A DNA stretch of 64,000 nucleotides from Gnetum montanum (GCA_015680685.1 MNCI01023672.1:240768-304767), one strand, 5' to 3'; shown: positions 44,185-57,778, counted from the stretch's first letter. A program made the numbers and translations. Notes: generated by a model not told the origin, from the sequence alone.

Positions 44185-46118
44185 ATCTCATCCTTTCAAC
44201 TTAGTCATGGGGGATATGGCCACCTATGCTGATCAATCGAGGCCCTTGGTTCCTTTTTAAGTTTTTGTTTTGCACAGTTTTTGTTTTACACATTTTTTTT
44301 TTTACAAATTTCTTTATCTTTTCTTATTTTTGTTTTGCAACATTGTTTATACTCTTTCATTTCTTTGTGTGTCTATTTATTTTTTTAGATTCGTCACCTA
44401 ATAAGTGCTCCTGATGGTGGTATGAACTTTATTCTATTGGTTGCTAATGTTTGGTTTTTACCTTTGAGTTATTATGTTAATACTAAGTTATGGTTCTTTT
44501 GATATAACAAGCAATGAGTCCACGTCATCTATGCATCCATGCATTTCTATGGTCTCTCTTGGCTTGGAACTATACAGTCCCTTTCTTTCAATAATAAGAA
44601 CTATCAATGAATTAGTGACTAGGCATTTCTCAAACTAAGGAAGGACTCAAGGATTGAAAAGGGTGTGACTTCAAGGGGACTTGATGTATTTGTGCTGGCC
44701 ATTCTCTTGGGTGCTTGGATGTTTTCTTCTTGAGTTTTCCTTACCATTGCAACATTGCTCCATTATCAAGAAGTTGAGCTAATAAAAATAATACGTCTTT
44801 GCATGGTGTGGTTCTCACGCAAAAAAAAAGAGAAAAGTGATAATTCAAAGCACATCCCTTAGACAAAACAATCATCTGGGCTACAAGCACTAGTTATGGA
44901 ACTAAACAAATATGTTCTCTCTAACTAAGGCCCTCTCTTGCTTCCTACTTTTCCTTTTCTCATTTCTTCAGAATGGTAGTGACTCTTTAGCAGAAGCATT
45001 CTTACTACTTCCAGTGGATGGATTGGCCAAGTGTATTAATGTGAAGTCACTGAATGTGGATTTTTTGAGGCTGGATTTGGAATGAGAACTAATAAGTCAC
45101 ATTAACCATTAATACACAAGGGGTTGTACATCACCTTATTCTTGGGAGTCCATTCCATTCTTTTCTTTCCATCATCCTTTCTCCATTTTCCACCTCATTG
45201 CTAGTTGTATCAATAGTTAATATTTTGGTTGAAACATTGTTTTCTTTTTGGTAAATTCTTGTGATTAAGACTTTAACTCTTGCTTCCAAATGGCATTTTT
45301 AGAGCCTACAGACTCTTTGAATGTGGGACTACGAGGGCATTAAGGGCATGAGCCTGCTTTGGGGAGGATCCACTGGCATTCCTATTTGGTGCATCAGTTC
45401 ATTTCTTTCCCTTAAACATTCCCACAATCAACATTTATTTTGATCATTTCCATCTTTGACATCCATTTCATCGGTGTTGTCATTTTTTCTTTTTCTCTGT
45501 CTTTCTTATTCCTTATTTTTTTCCATTCTATCACTACTGGAGGTTTGCTCTTAGTCATGGAGGTCATAGTCCAATTTTTTTGATTTTCTCTTAACCCCTA
45601 CACTATGGGTAGTCACTAGTGTTATATCTCTAGAATCTGCACTAGCCATATCACAACTCAGCCAATGGACTTTACACTGAGGCAAGGTGTCAACTGCATT
45701 ATGATTCATTTACCCTTGCTAATATAAGACTATGTTGTGTGTGCAGATGGTAATCATACAACAATGGATTGGATCTAGAGGGAACACTTGGAATGGACTG
45801 GTGCTGGAGCAGTTATGCAAGGAACAAGATTGATGGCACACTTATGGATGACCAACAGAAGGTGAAATTTTGGCATCGACAGCAACACATCTCCTTTTTT
45901 TCTCTCTCTTCTCTCTCAGCTGCCAAATAAGGCTGGATTTCAAATGTGTATAGTGTTCACTCTTGTTATCATGAACACTAATATTTCCATGTATTGTAAT
46001 GATGATCCATTCATGTGTCACCCCATTCACCATTAGTGTCATTCAAGTCAATAATCTCATACCTTCCCAATATTTTGTAAGGAACTTGAGGACGAGTTTT
46101 CATTTAGTCATGGGGGTA
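44185..46118 (+). other. A2 3' spacer: PPT-like motif, T-rich tract, acceptor, ORF X remnant, PPT
   Basis: AACTTAGTCATGGGGGATAT at 44199-44218 is the internal PPT-like motif; the T-rich tract is at 44262-44400. The arms GGTGTG (44815-44820) and CAAAGCACATCC (from 44846) match the A1 hairpin. CCTTGCTAAT then GTGTGTGCAG lies directly before an ATG at 45747-45749. The ORF there is closed after a few dozen codons and does not resemble ORF X, so only the start region survives. The PPT TAGTCATGGGGGTA is at 46105-46118. Confidence 0.62.
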
Positions 46119-46930
46119 TGATGAGTCATACTATCGCATCTGTGATATCGTGTCCACCCCCATGATATTGCGTATGCAATATCGCGTCCTGCCACAATGT
46201 CTATAAATAAGAGGCAACTTTCCCTGTTTTAGGCACTTAGACTTAGACCCTTAGCTAAACTCTTGCAGTTTTACCATTCCAAAGTTAGAATAATTTCCAT
46301 GTGCCTACAGCAGGAGTCTTAAAGTGAACAAATCTTTATTCAAGCAAATTGTACCTGAGCACACATTTGTGTATGGCAATAAAGAAGAACTTTCTGATAA
46401 ACCTTGTAGCTTATGGACTAATATAAATAGTGATTAATCATTATTAAATGTTTAAATGCTTTCCTAGATAATTAATCTCTCTCAACCCTTGACTATCCTA
46501 GTTAAGTGCACTCAGTATGACGGCTTCGAGCACATGTGTAACACTTGGTAACTCAATAACGAGTAGCATTTGGTAATCCCAGCAGTGTTGCACTGGTTCA
46601 AGGTGTGTGCAGTAAGTGGGAATGGATACTGGTGCTAGGACAATTAGAATTTAGTTAGTGAATAGTTAATGAAATTTTTTCACTTAGTTCTCTTCACCTT
46701 CCCCTATTAGCATAAGATGTTGAAAAGATAAAAGATATAAAAATCATATACCCCAAGCATACTTAACCATAAAACCATGACAATACAAGTAAGTTTGGGA
46801 AGACAGCGATTGATTAACCTTAAGTGTTCCATTAAGGCGCATAAGCACTTAGTCCTTGGAGTTCAACTGGATCCTGTGTAAGATGCTCGTATTCATATGG
46901 TTGAGTGTAGGGGTACCTCTCCACTCATCA
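46119..46930 (+). repeat. 3' LTR of A2 (812 bp)
   Basis: Starts TGATGA and ends TCATCA. U3 has one exact GATATC plus GATATT/AATATC variants; TATAAATA is near 46201; AATAAAGA near 46379. Followed by CTAAT, the presumed right-hand target duplication, and then integrase-like sequence of E. Confidence 0.83.
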
Positions 46931-48203
46931 CTAATGCTTCATGGGAGAGTGTTTATATGGATTTTTTTATGGTATTCTTAAAATTTAATATGTACATGAT
47001 TCTATTTGCTATTGTAGATACATTATCTAAGGTGGAATATTTCATTCCATGTGAAAAAGGTAATGATGCATCTCATGTTGCACATTTATTATTTTAACTA
47101 GTTATATTGCATGTTGTTCCTTTGAACATTGTGAGTGATAGGAATGAGAGATTCAAAATTTATTCTAGAGGTCATTGTTGAATTTTTTTATTACCAAATT
47201 ATCTCTTTCAGGTGCCTATCATCTACAAATGATGGTCAAACTAAGACTATGAATAAGTCATTGTTAAAAAATTGAAGGTATCTATGTGAGGATTAGCTTA
47301 ATAGTTGAAAAAATATTTTGGCTCATGCCAAGTTTAGCTACAAAACATTTTGTCATTTCAACATTGGAATGAGTCCACTCATGATGAATTATGATTTTTC
47401 TACTTAGAATGATTGATGAGTTAAGGAAATTTAATAATTGGAATCATCTCATTTTAGCTTTTGTCGAAAGTATGTAGAACTTGAACAAGTGAAGGAAAAA
47501 TTGAAAATAAAAACTAAAGTAATTAATATTAGCAACAACTTGGATAAAATAAAAATACAATTTAAAGTTGATGATTTTATTTGGCTACCTTTAGGTAAGA
47601 AAAGGCTAAGAAATATGAACTACTTTAAGCTCAAATCCAAGAAGATTAGTCCATTCCAAATAAGGTTAAAAAGTGAATATGAATGCTTATGAACTTAATG
47701 GGCCTAATGATTTAGCATTTTCTTATGTTTGTAATGTTTCAAATTTGACTCCATATCATAGGAAGTTACTTTCATGAAATTTAGAGAACATCAAGGAAGT
47801 TCTCAAAGATGAAATTATAGATTAATCTTCAAACATGTCTGGAAGATCAACTATTATAAAAGTAAGAGAGGCTATTAAGATAAGAGAAAGGAAGAGGCAT
47901 GATTACCTAATCCATGGAAGTAATGAAGGCCCTAAGAATGTAAGATAGATTCATAAGAGTGACTTGGATATGTGGGAGCTTAATGCCATCTCAAATGTAC
48001 AACCACTTAAGTCAATGTATCATTTTAATAGGGAGCGAGATGGTGAGAATAACCTATTTCTTTGATAAATATTATATCCTTAGTGTGTCTAGAAGCTATA
48101 GGAGTCCTATGTTTATATTTTGATGTCTTTTTGAAGTTTTTTGAGTATTTTTATTATGTTGGGTAGGCAACTACAAGCTCATTTAAAATCATAGTTAACT
48201 GTA
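46931..48203 (+). pseudogene. E: plus-strand gypsy integrase relic
   Basis: Begins SWESVYMDFFMVF (first Asp) at about 46942, continues FAIVDTLSKVEYFIPCEKGN and SDRNERFKIY (second Asp kept as D, next residues changed). From 47170 to 48070 frames shift often but keep integrase C-terminal pieces (for example a KRKRHDYLIHGSNEGPKN-like stretch, chromodomain or tail not certain). It was cut by A2 on the left and by the H LTR on the right. Confidence 0.65.
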
Positions 48204-48718
48204 TGCGACATCCCATTTCTAGATGTCATGGTAAACATCAAATATATGTTAGATTTAACATTATGTGTAAAGAAAATAATAGGGAAAATAAAAAATGAAA
48301 AGAATGCTTTATTGATGTAGAATAATGTATTTGGGTTATGCTTTGAGGGTTCTTTAGGGTTATCTCCCTTTATCATTTATCCCTTAAAGGTAATCCAACA
48401 CTACCATCATAGTTAGGCCTATAATTGACTAGAAGGGATTACCAACCACCTTCCTATCCCACTTTACCTAACACCTATTACTAAATTTTACCAACTCCAT
48501 AACTCCATGCTAATACAACCTCTAATTTCTAGGTCTAAATACCTTAGGTCAAAACCTCAAATGCCATCTCAAGAGACATGCCCATTATTACAATGTATCC
48601 TTTCATGTCTTAATTACAACTTTCCCTTTTAGGTCTTATTATAACAATTACAATACTTGTTATGAATAGGCACCATCCTTGTCAAGTAGCAGTAACATTG
48701 AGAAATGAGGATGTGACA
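48204..48718 (-). repeat. 3' LTR of minus-strand element H (515 bp)
   Basis: TGCGACATCCC to GAGGATGTGACA, TG..CA ends, aligned with the G LTR (34779-35350). The PPT lies on its right, so the body of H extends rightward. The left flank CTGTA (48199-48203) would be one TSD copy; the other is not in view. Confidence 0.8.
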
Positions 48719-49337
48719 ATCTACTCCCCTTAGATTTAGTTCATCCTCAAAAAAATCCATGTTAATGATCTTTCTCTAACTCTAGTGTTCCTTCCATGCT
48801 CTAACGTTCTAATACTTTAATTTCTTTTTTTGACTTAAGGGTGAATATCTAAATGCTATTTTGTGTACTCTACAAACAAAATATAAGTAAGAAGAATATA
48901 AGGGAGTTAAATATTATTTTATTAATATGTACCTCATTTTCTAAGTTAATGACAAGGGTAAATTAAAGATCTACCAACCACCAATCACTAGTCCTAACTA
49001 GGTTCACACAAAGTGCAACTTATATATGGTTACCTAAGTGAAGGTAGGGAAAATCCTTATTCCCAACTTGAATTACCTGAAGATATTTTACCTATCTATT
49101 TAAAATATAAATTAAACAATTAAGAAAGATATGAATATTATGAATAAAATATAAAGATACTCTCTAATCTCGATTAATCTTGGAAATTAATAAAACTAGT
49201 TGTAGTTCTACCATAAGGGGTATGTGATCAAATGACCTTGTTTGTGATGAGAGAGCTTAATTTTGCTTCTCAACATTTTCTTTAAGAATTAACTCTAGCA
49301 ATTTGGTAACATGGAAGAATTAGGCATCATACCAAAT
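48719..49337 (-). other. H PPT and pol 3' end, cut by A3
   Basis: On the minus strand AAGGGGAGTAGAT precedes the LTR TGTCACATCC, with an acidic GAGGATGAACT-type pol tail as in B. From 48800 to 49337 there is AT-rich sequence without a clear domain. The A3 LTR starts at 49338. Confidence 0.6.
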
Positions 49338-50212
49338 TGATGAAGTATCTTTGGTCAGCTGTGTCAACCAGATGCCATCAACATGACCCTATTGACATAG
49401 GGTTTTCCATGTTGATGTTTACTCGTTGACATGGCACCCTAGTAGGTCTATAAATACAGCATTCCAGCTTTGTTAGTGGAGTTAAGATTTTAGTTACTAA
49501 TGGAATTCTTGCAATTTTTTTCTATAAGAAATAGAATAATTTTCTAAGTTCCCATAGCAGGAGTTAAGAAATTTATAGATCTTTATTCAAGCATTATTGT
49601 ACCTAAGCACTATAGTGTGTGTGGCAATGAAGATGAGTTTTTTATTAAACCTTATAACACTTGGACTAGCTTAATGATTTATTTATGCATTTATTATTTT
49701 CATTAATTAAGTGATTAATTAATCTAGAATGATTAAGACTTTAAGTAATTAATTAATTAATCTAAATAGACTAGCATACATAAATACAACCACTTCGAGC
49801 ATACATATAACACTTGGTAATCCAAATAGTGCTTAACACTTGGTTGCCCAGTAGTGTTGTATGTGTTCAAGATGTGTACAAAAAGTGGGACCGGATACTT
49901 ATGTTAGGATAGTTAGTTATTAATTAGCAATTAAATTAGTTGAACTAGTTAATCAATTTATTATCAATCTGTTACCAACCTTAGGTGAACAAAATATAAA
50001 ATAATAAAAATCATGTGCCTCAATTATACTTAACCATACAACTAAGCCTCACAAGTGTAGTTGGGAAGACAATGATTGTTTCAAAATTAGATTCACTTTC
50101 TAGATTGAATCTTGTATACAAGAACACTAGGAATCCATGGAATTCAACCAAATCGCATGTGAATGCTTAGTTATTCATATGATTGGGCATAGGGGTATCT
50201 CACTACTCATAA
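49338..50212 (+). repeat. 5' LTR of A3 (875 bp)
   Basis: Starts TGATGAAG and ends TCATAA (decayed TCATCA), directly before the PBS. U3 lacks GATATC arrays and instead has TTGACAT/ATGTTGATG motifs ahead of TATAAATA at 49449-49456. Pairs with 63364-64000, sharing a distinctive run of AATTAATTAATTAA near 49747. Confidence 0.87.
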
Positions 50213-50213
50213 T

Positions 50214-50231
50214 TGGCACCGTTGTTAGGGA
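50214..50231 (+). promoter_or_regulatory. PBS of A3 (tRNA-Asp)
   Basis: TGGCACCGTTGTTAGGGA matches 14 of 18 bases of the recalled plant tRNA-Asp complement, all four differences being C-to-T or G-to-A. One base from the LTR. tRNA-Asp priming is typical of Athila/Tat. Confidence 0.8.
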
Positions 50232-52860
50232 TTCTTAGCCAATACCATGCACTATCAATCTTGGATTAGTGAAAATTACTTAACATAGTTGAAATAAACC
50301 TGAGAAAGTTAAATTAGAGTAATTAATCAAAACTATACTACAAGTACACTGAGAAACTATTTCTAAAAAAAATGTCTTCTTCTTCTCACAGGTGAAATGA
50401 TTCTAATTCAACAATACCACAATAATGCAAAGTAGTGTACACTCATCCTAATTAGTTTGTACCCAATTTCACTTATGTCCCCATTAGGATGAACAAATGT
50501 AGTGGCAAGACATGCAAGGGAATGTTGGATTGCCATCAAACTAATTTGTTGATGCTACTCCAAACTCTTACAAGGTTGGGTATCGAGAAGCTTCATGAAG
50601 AGTACATTGTAGAAGATCATAACTTTTGGGACTACCATCACACTAAGACAACACAAATGAGATTAGCAATAGGAAAACCACCATGAATCCATGAAGGAAA
50701 AATAGTTCACTAACCCCTTATTCTTGCTAAATCAAAAGGATAATGAGGAACCTCTTTCTAAGGATTCTCAACATGTAGACTCTTCACCTCTTAACTTTGA
50801 TGAAGGGGAGCCAAACCCAAATCCTAAATCAATGATCAATAATTTGGGTTTTGGTAATAGTGAGTGCCATGATCGTTGGAGCTTTAAGAAAGGAAGTCGA
50901 AGTAGAAACTCAAACAAGCATAATGACGATCACTCTAAGGATCATGGTTGTGAAAAATGGAGAGGAAGTGATAGCACCATAGTGGTGGTAGTCCTCCTTC
51001 CTCTTCACCCTCTTCATCTAGATCACCTTCCTCCTTTGAATCTAAAAAAAAAACCACAGGTAGCAAGACAACAATGATAATCGTAGAGATCATCATGAAT
51101 GAAGGGATGGTAAAGGACATCATAGGCATTAGCAAGATCATGAAAATGAGCCTTTGCTGGCCACTTGAAATATCCTTAACATTGCATAGCTTGTTAGTAT
51201 TCCTACCATGCATGTGAAAGATAACTGAATCAAGCAGCTAGACATGAACAATATCCCTAGATTTAAGGAGGGGATATAACTCAGATCCTCAAATGCATCT
51301 ACAAGCCTTTCAAGAGGCCTGTGCCTTACAAAATATTGAAAATGACTGACAAAAGCTCAAGCTATTCCCTAGAACACTCATAAAGGAAGTAGAAAGCTAG
51401 TACCAATCTTTGGAACCAAAATTAATCCATCCATGGAGTATAATGCTAGAACTATTTAATGGCAAGTATCAAATCTACTCCAGAGTGTCAAACTTGGAAA
51501 GGCAAATCCAAAGATCGAAACAAGGAATACATGAACCCTTGGATGCTGTCATGGGTAGATATTATTCATTATTACATCAATTCCTTAGCCATGATTACTC
51601 TCAAAATGAACAACTTTGCCACATCATATATGGGCTTCACTCAAAAACATCGAGGATCCTTGGGATCTATGCCCAAGGAAGACTGTCAAAATTAAGAGAC
51701 CATTAAATACAAACATTGATTGTTCAGGTAGTAAAAGAAGAAGGAGAGTTGAGGAAACATGAAAGTGCAAAAGAATATAACAAGGATCCTTCCATCAGAA
51801 ATAAGGAGGTTCACTTTTGTGATAGTGAGGAGAAGTCATCTCTTGATGAGATGGTGCAACAAAAGACCTTACTAATCCAAAAATCTATCTAAAATTTTAG
51901 CCAAGGTAGATAAAATGTGGGATTTGTTTCATGAAAAATTTTAAACTACTCTAAAAATCACAAAAGAATCAAGAGATTAGAGTAGTGATCATGATTGCAG
52001 AAGGAAAAAAGAAGCTAAATGTGCCTACCAAAGGGACAAGGGCAAAGCTTCTATAGTAGAAGAAGTTGTGGAGACTAAATTAGATGATGACGGTAGATGT
52101 GAAATTTTCCACTATGAACATCCTAATGGATGTTTTCCTATTGTGTTACACTTACAAGAATCTAAGATGTATGCTCTAAATCCATAACCATCAAACAGGT
52201 AAACACCTAGCCTTATCCTCAAGGCAATCCCAAGTAGTTCCACCAGCAACAACCTTATTATCCAAGTGAAACTCCACCAAAACCATATGAGCAGTATCAA
52301 TAGTGGCAACAACCATAGTTGTGGGGGATGCCACCACCATGGCAGCAATACCCCTATGGGTAGCCAAATCTATATGGGTACTATGTTTAATAATCTTTGT
52401 CTCTATGTGGCTTTTCTAGGTACATTTATCCTTTCCAACATCACTACCATCCTCTTAAATATCATCAAATTCATTTTCCAACTTCTAGGTGGATCCCATA
52501 TTCCAACCATACCTTTTTCATGTGCCTACACCTATTCCTCCACCCTTAACACAACTACCACTTACTCCATCCATGTAGGGTGAGCTTCCAACTTAGCTAT
52601 AACAACATAATTCTACAAGGGTCATTAATCCACAACCAATTAATCAACCAAGTGGTTTAGAACCTACATCTTATAAATGATCATTCTTCTAACCCAACAA
52701 CCCTCCTAAGCCCTCACAAACTCATGCGTTTGGTCATCTTGCTCCTTCCTCATCGTCTGCAAATCAACAAATCGAGAGCCATTCAAACCAAATATCTCCC
52801 AAGATCTGCATTGTTACGTTAACTCATGTCATATCTAACTAGATCCAGTTTGGCAACCAT
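50232..52860 (+). pseudogene. A3 leader and gag relic
   Basis: A non-coding leader runs to about 50480. An Asp/Asn/Ser-rich N-terminal part (50724-51060) leads to the capsid core at 51240-51710 with MLELFNGKYQIYSRVSNLER, DAVMGRYYSLLHQF and IYAQGRLSKLRDH. The nucleocapsid-like motif near 52100 reads CEIFHYEHPNGCF, its second Cys lost to Phe. A Pro/Gln/Tyr tail follows to about 52660. Numerous stops. Confidence 0.7.
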
Positions 52861-53420
52861 CCTAAGAAATTAGCCAATCCTAGAAGTTCCCTTATCTATT
52901 TTCATATTGTTATTAATGAATCATGAAAAGCTCTTCTAAATTTAGGTTTTAGTGTTAATCTAATTTTCCATGAGATGTATACTACCTGTAACCTACTGCC
53001 TCTCAAGAAGAGCAATATAAAATTAGAATTAGAAGAGTATTCCATCACTATTCCATTGGGACTAGTAAAAGATATCGTAACCATTATTTGTGGGTGGTCT
53101 TATCTTGTCAGTTTCCTAGTAATCAAAGTTGAGAATTGCAAGGGATATTTTCCAATCATTATCAGAAGGGCATGGCTAAGTATTATTAATGTAAGAATGG
53201 AGATCAAAGATCTTTCCCTAGAAATTTCTAAGGAAAATGCATTCAAAAAGATCAAGAAGAAGCAAGTTCCATACATCATGTATAGTGATACAGCCTGCAA
53301 CTACGTGCAGAAACTCTAGTTTGTGAAAAGAGCATCCATTTCTACATGCAGGAAGTGTGCAAATGAGGTAGATATTCAAAGGTTTCTATACACAGTAACT
53401 ACAAAACAAGAGGACACACA
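52860..53420 (+). pseudogene. A3 aspartic protease relic
   Basis: The active site reads LLNLGFSVNLI near 52930-52962 (Asp to Asn, Ser to Leu), with the distal GYFPIIIRRAWLSII motif near 53140. Open from 52975 to 53319. Catalytically dead but alignable with A1 and A2. Confidence 0.7.
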
Positions 53421-54700
53421 ATGACTAGCAGCTAATTCTGAGAGCAGGACAATTTACATGAAACTAACTGAAAGTCTAATATGTGCTTATGTCGCAAGCA
53501 TGGATGAACTGAAGCAAGTTCATTGCTAACTCTTTGATGATGAAAATGATGATACCTATTGAGAAGAGTTGGAAATCCCTAAAAATTTTAAAACAAGATC
53601 CCCTAAAGTTAAAAATTCTAACTTCCAGCCTAGAATATGCATTTCTAAAAAATCGAAAGCTAGTTATAATCAATGCTAAACTTGCTTCTAAACAAAAAGG
53701 AAAACTATTGAAAGTGGTTAATAAATGGCCAACAACATTTGCTTGGTTATATTCTAAACTCACTAGGATTGATCCATGAATATGTCAACATTTTATATAT
53801 ACCGATCCAGCCATGAAGCCAAGGAAGCAACCACAATGGCAATTGAATCCCAAATTAAGGCAAATCATCAAGGAAAAAATAGAACAAATCCTCAAGGTAA
53901 GGTTCATCTATCCTATTACAAATAGTAAGTGGATCATACCACTCATGATTGTAAGAAAAAAATTAAAAAGTTATGGGTTTGTATTGATTTCAAGCTGTTG
54001 AATATGGCAACATTCAAAGATCATTTTCTATTTCCATTTGTCAATCAAGTGTTGGACACCATTTCTAGACATTGCTATTATAGCTTTCTAGATTACTATA
54101 GTGGCTATAACCAAATTCAGATTATATCAAAGAATTAAACCAAAACTACATTCATGAGTCCTTGGGAAACTTTTGCATATCGAAAGATTCCTTTTGGCTT
54201 ATGCAATGCTCCTACCACATTCCAACGCTTGGTCTTAAGCATCTTTCAGTAGGAAATTGGTAGTAAGGTGGAAGTCTTTATGGATAACTTTTCCACTTAT
54301 GATGCTATATTGAAGAAAGCCTTGGATCATATTAAGTAGCTATTAAAAAGATGTATGAAGATAAAATTGTAGCTCAATTAGCAAAATAGTCATCTAATGA
54401 TCCAAGAGGGCATAGTTCTGGGGCACATAATCTCACAAGTAGGGATTGAGGTAGATCCTAAAAAGACAAGGGTCATCCAAGGAATAGCCTATCAACTGGA
54501 AATAGTTAAAAATGTCTAGTCATTCCTTGGACACACTGGTTACTACTGGTGATTCATAGATAATTTCTCTAAGATTGCAAAGCTGTTGATCAAGCTAACA
54601 AAGAAAGATGCTCCATTTTTTTGGACCAAGAAATGTGAGAATGCATTCCAATATCTAGAGGAGATGTAGAAAATCCAATTTTACGAGCACCAGACTAGAT
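53420..54700 (+). pseudogene. A3 reverse transcriptase relic
   Basis: Linker (53534-53779), then LNPKLRQIIKEKIEQIL, FKDHFLFPFVNQVLDTI, CYYSFLDYYSGYNQIQI and IPFGLCNAPTTFQRLVLSIF. The catalytic box near 54275-54290 reads FMDNFSTYD (Asp to Asn). A frameshift lies at about 53945-53990, where the WVSPL block is damaged. In-frame TAG or TGA stops appear after 54130. Confidence 0.75.
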
Positions 54701-55100
54701 CAAACCATTTCATATCATGATAGATGCATCAAATTATGCCTTAGGATCCATGTTAATGTAATTGGATGATTAGAAACATCCATATTATATCCACTGTGCA
54801 AGCCAAAGCATTGTGGGTGAACATCTTAATTACACCACAATAGAGAAAGAATTAATAATAGTGGTGTATGCTTTGAAAAATTTTAGGTACTATGTGCTTG
54901 GGTACAAAGTGTTTGTACACACTGACAATAGTTTCATTTACTTCCTAATGAACAAGCCAATAATGAGCCCCCATGTCATACGATGGCTGGTGATCTTACA
55001 AGAATTCGATCTTACGATGGTAGATCAAAAGGTGACTGACAATGTGATCATTGACCATCTCTCTCAGTTAAGATGGAATAACAAAGATTAGGAGAGATCA
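54700..55100 (+). pseudogene. A3 RNase H relic
   Basis: IDASNYALGS at about 54720 keeps the first Asp; LNYTTIEKELIIVVYALKNF and VFVHTDNSFIYFLMNKP keep the Glu and the next Asp. Open from 54813 to 55091, ending VIIDHLSQL. A TAA and a TAG near 54760-54770 break the start. Confidence 0.75.
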
Positions 55101-56490
55101 CTCTCTAATCAATTTCCTGATAAACTCCTCTTTGCTAGAGTTATTAATGACCAAGTTCCCATAGAACCAAAATGGTATGATGGCATCCTCACTTATCTTC
55201 TCACTCAAGAGATGCCATAAGATCTTGAACATAGGAAGAAGTAATAGTTTCTTCATTAGGCCAAGAACTTCATGAAAATCAATGAAAAACTTTACAAGAT
55301 GTGTGCTAATGGCCTAGTTCATTGGTGTGTCCCTGATACTAATCAACTACATGTTCTCCAAGATGCTCAGGAGGGTCCTTGTGGAGGCCACTATGCAAGG
55401 AGATGCACAACCATTAAAATCCTGATGGCAAGGTACTATTGGCCAACAATCTTTAGGGATGCTCAGCAATTTATCTAATATTTTGAATGTTGTTAATGAG
55501 ATGGTAGGATGACCACACAAATAGAGGAACCTCAATAGTGGATCCAACCACTGGAATCCTTTGACATATGGGGCATAGACTTCATGGGTTCCATCACACC
55601 CATGTCCAATGGAAAGCTGTACATTATTGTCATCATTTACTACCATACTAAATGGGTAGAAGTAGTAATCATCATCAACTATACATCATCCATTGATGCT
55701 CAATTTTTTAACAACATATTGTAAACAAGTTTGGGATGCCACATGCGCTGATTTCTAATAATGGAACCCATTTTACAAGCATTACTTTTTATAAGCTCAT
55801 GAAATTCTTGGGGTTGAACATAAATTAATAGCACCCTATCATCCCTAATCCAATGGCCAAGTATAGGTTACTAATAGAAAAATTACAAAGATCTTAACAA
55901 GAACTATTAGCAAATATAAGAGAGACTAGAGCACAAAACTCAACAGTGTCATCTAAGCCTACCTCTCAACATGGAAACTCCCTATAGGCTACTATCCCTA
56001 TGAGATGGTGTATGGAAAACTATCAATACTTCCTAGTCAATCTAAGCTCCATAAACTTTCAATAGCCTATGACTTGGGTCTTTACCTAAGTCTAGCACAA
56101 AGAGAACAATTAATCAACATTAATGTGCTAGATGAAAATAAATTAGTAGTCCTATCCTTGAATGAAGTGCACAAGGCATTCAACAAGTAATGACATGACT
56201 TAAGAATAAGGAAAGTCAAATTTCAACCTGAAGATAAGGTCCTCTAATGGAACCCCACACATGTTCCACAATTAACTGAATTTCAAACATTATGGGAGTG
56301 GCTTTATACAATTGATAAAATTTTTTCTTTTGGGGCCATGATAATCTACAAACCTAAAAGACCAAATAAGAAATAGTTTGTCAACATTCAACAAATAAAA
56401 CCTTTCCACTAGCTTAAGCAAGCTAGTGCAACAAATACATCATTGGATAGACAACATTGCTTAATCTTTCAAATCTCCTCCTTCCAACTC
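55100..56490 (+). pseudogene. A3 integrase relic
   Basis: The zinc domain EGPCGGHYARRC (about 55370) leads to a damaged CC pair (55485). The core has WGIDFMGSITPMSNGK (first Asp). A frameshift near 55710 hides the second Asp site, still seen as NNGTHFTS in another frame. From 56005 to 56190 the C-terminal part VYGKLSILPSQSKLHKLSIA is open. The frame closes near 56490 beside the PPT-like motif. Confidence 0.72.
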
Positions 56491-56508
56491 ATTCGTGGGG
56501 TAGATGGC
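56489..56508 (+). promoter_or_regulatory. Second PPT-like motif (A3)
   Basis: TCATTCGTGGGGTAGATGGC sits right after pol and before the T-rich tract (56540-56700). It is more decayed than in A1 and A2 but in register. Confidence 0.4.
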
Positions 56509-56699
56509 CATCCATGCTAACCATTTACATGGCTCCTCAATTTTTCTATGTTTTTCTTTACACTTGTTTTTTTACACTTTTTTTTTTACACCTTTTTTTT
56601 GATAATTTTTTCCTTTGTTACACCATTTTTTATTTTACATCATCATTGGTACATTTTATTTTTCTTTAATATTTTACACTCTCTTGTATAATTTTCTTT

Positions 56700-57778
56700 T
56701 TCGATGTGATTTTCTAAATCTCTACTAATAAAGTGCTTTCTACCAATAGGACACAATGGTGCTATAGCTATTGTTAATGATGATTTGTAATTCTTATTTT
56801 TTATTACTAATGTATGATTTCTATTTCTGAATTTTGGTACAAATAACTAAGACATGGTTTATTTTCCATAGAATAGGCAATGAATCTACGACATCCACCC
56901 ATCCACAAACTCTATGGTTTTCCTTATTTTGGAAGTATGAGGATCCTTTTTCATTAATTAAAACTTTAATTGAACTTGTGACCATGGCAGTTTCCAAACT
57001 TGGAAATAATTCAAGAGTTTGAATAGGGTGTGACTACAAGAAGACTCAATATGCTCTTTACTCTTCTACTTACTTAGGTGCATAAGTGTTTTCATAGATT
57101 TATCACTGTTTCATGTCAACCAATAATAGGAATTTAAATAAGTCTTTGCATGGTGTGGTTCCCATCCAAAACAAACAAACAAACAATAAAAACATAAATA
57201 TAAAACAAAAAAATGATAATGGGAATTCAAAGCACACCCCTTAGACAAAATAATGGACTACAAGCATTGGTTATGGAACTAGAAAGACATGTTACCCCTA
57301 TCAAAATATCTCCTCTAACTAAGGCCCTTTCTCACTTTCTACTTCTCTTTTCTTCTCTATAAGGAATGGTGATTGATCTATGGGAGCACTCTTATGTCTC
57401 AAGGAGATGGACTAGTCTTAGAGTGATGATGCAAAGTCACTAAACATGGTTGATTTCAATCTATACTAAGGATGGATTTTATTAGGTTGGTTAACCACAA
57501 AATTCATGAGGGACTTCATGTGACCATAATCAGGAACTCCATTCTACTTTCTCTTTCATAGATCTATGGTTTCCATGACTCATCTCACTACTAGTGTCCA
57601 TGTCCTTTTTAGATGTCTTGGTTTGATGTACCTAAATTCTTAGATAGATTCCTCTCAAGTTTTGGTCCTTAACTTTCATAACCATTAATCACCTATGGGA
57701 CCCATGAACTGCTTAGGTTGAGGTTACACAAGGGCAAAAATGGCATGTTCCTACTATGGGAAGGATCCACTTGCATAT
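56700..57778 (+). other. A3 3' spacer, first part
   Basis: Non-coding; aligns with the A1 spacer on both sides of the B insertion point (56880-56940). Hairpin arms GGTGTG (57152-57157) and CAAAGCACACC (57228-57238) match A1. Interrupted at 57778 by S. Confidence 0.6.

Larger units (their letters stand above)
38680..46930 (+). mobile_element. A2: Athila-like element lacking its 5' LTR
   Basis: Contains gag, protease, RT, RNase H, integrase, the internal PPT-like motif, T-rich tract, spacer, PPT and 3' LTR in the same order as A1 and A3. It starts abruptly within the gag linker at about 38680, next to foreign gag (E), so the 5' LTR, PBS and gag start were deleted or recombined away. It is the best preserved A-family pol in the window. 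Confidence 0.8.

Noticed and set aside
34779-48718. LTRs at 34779-35350 and 48204-48718 as the two ends of one element
   Set aside because: They align, but the first has its PBS on the left and the second its PPT on the right, so they face away from each other and belong to two minus-strand elements.
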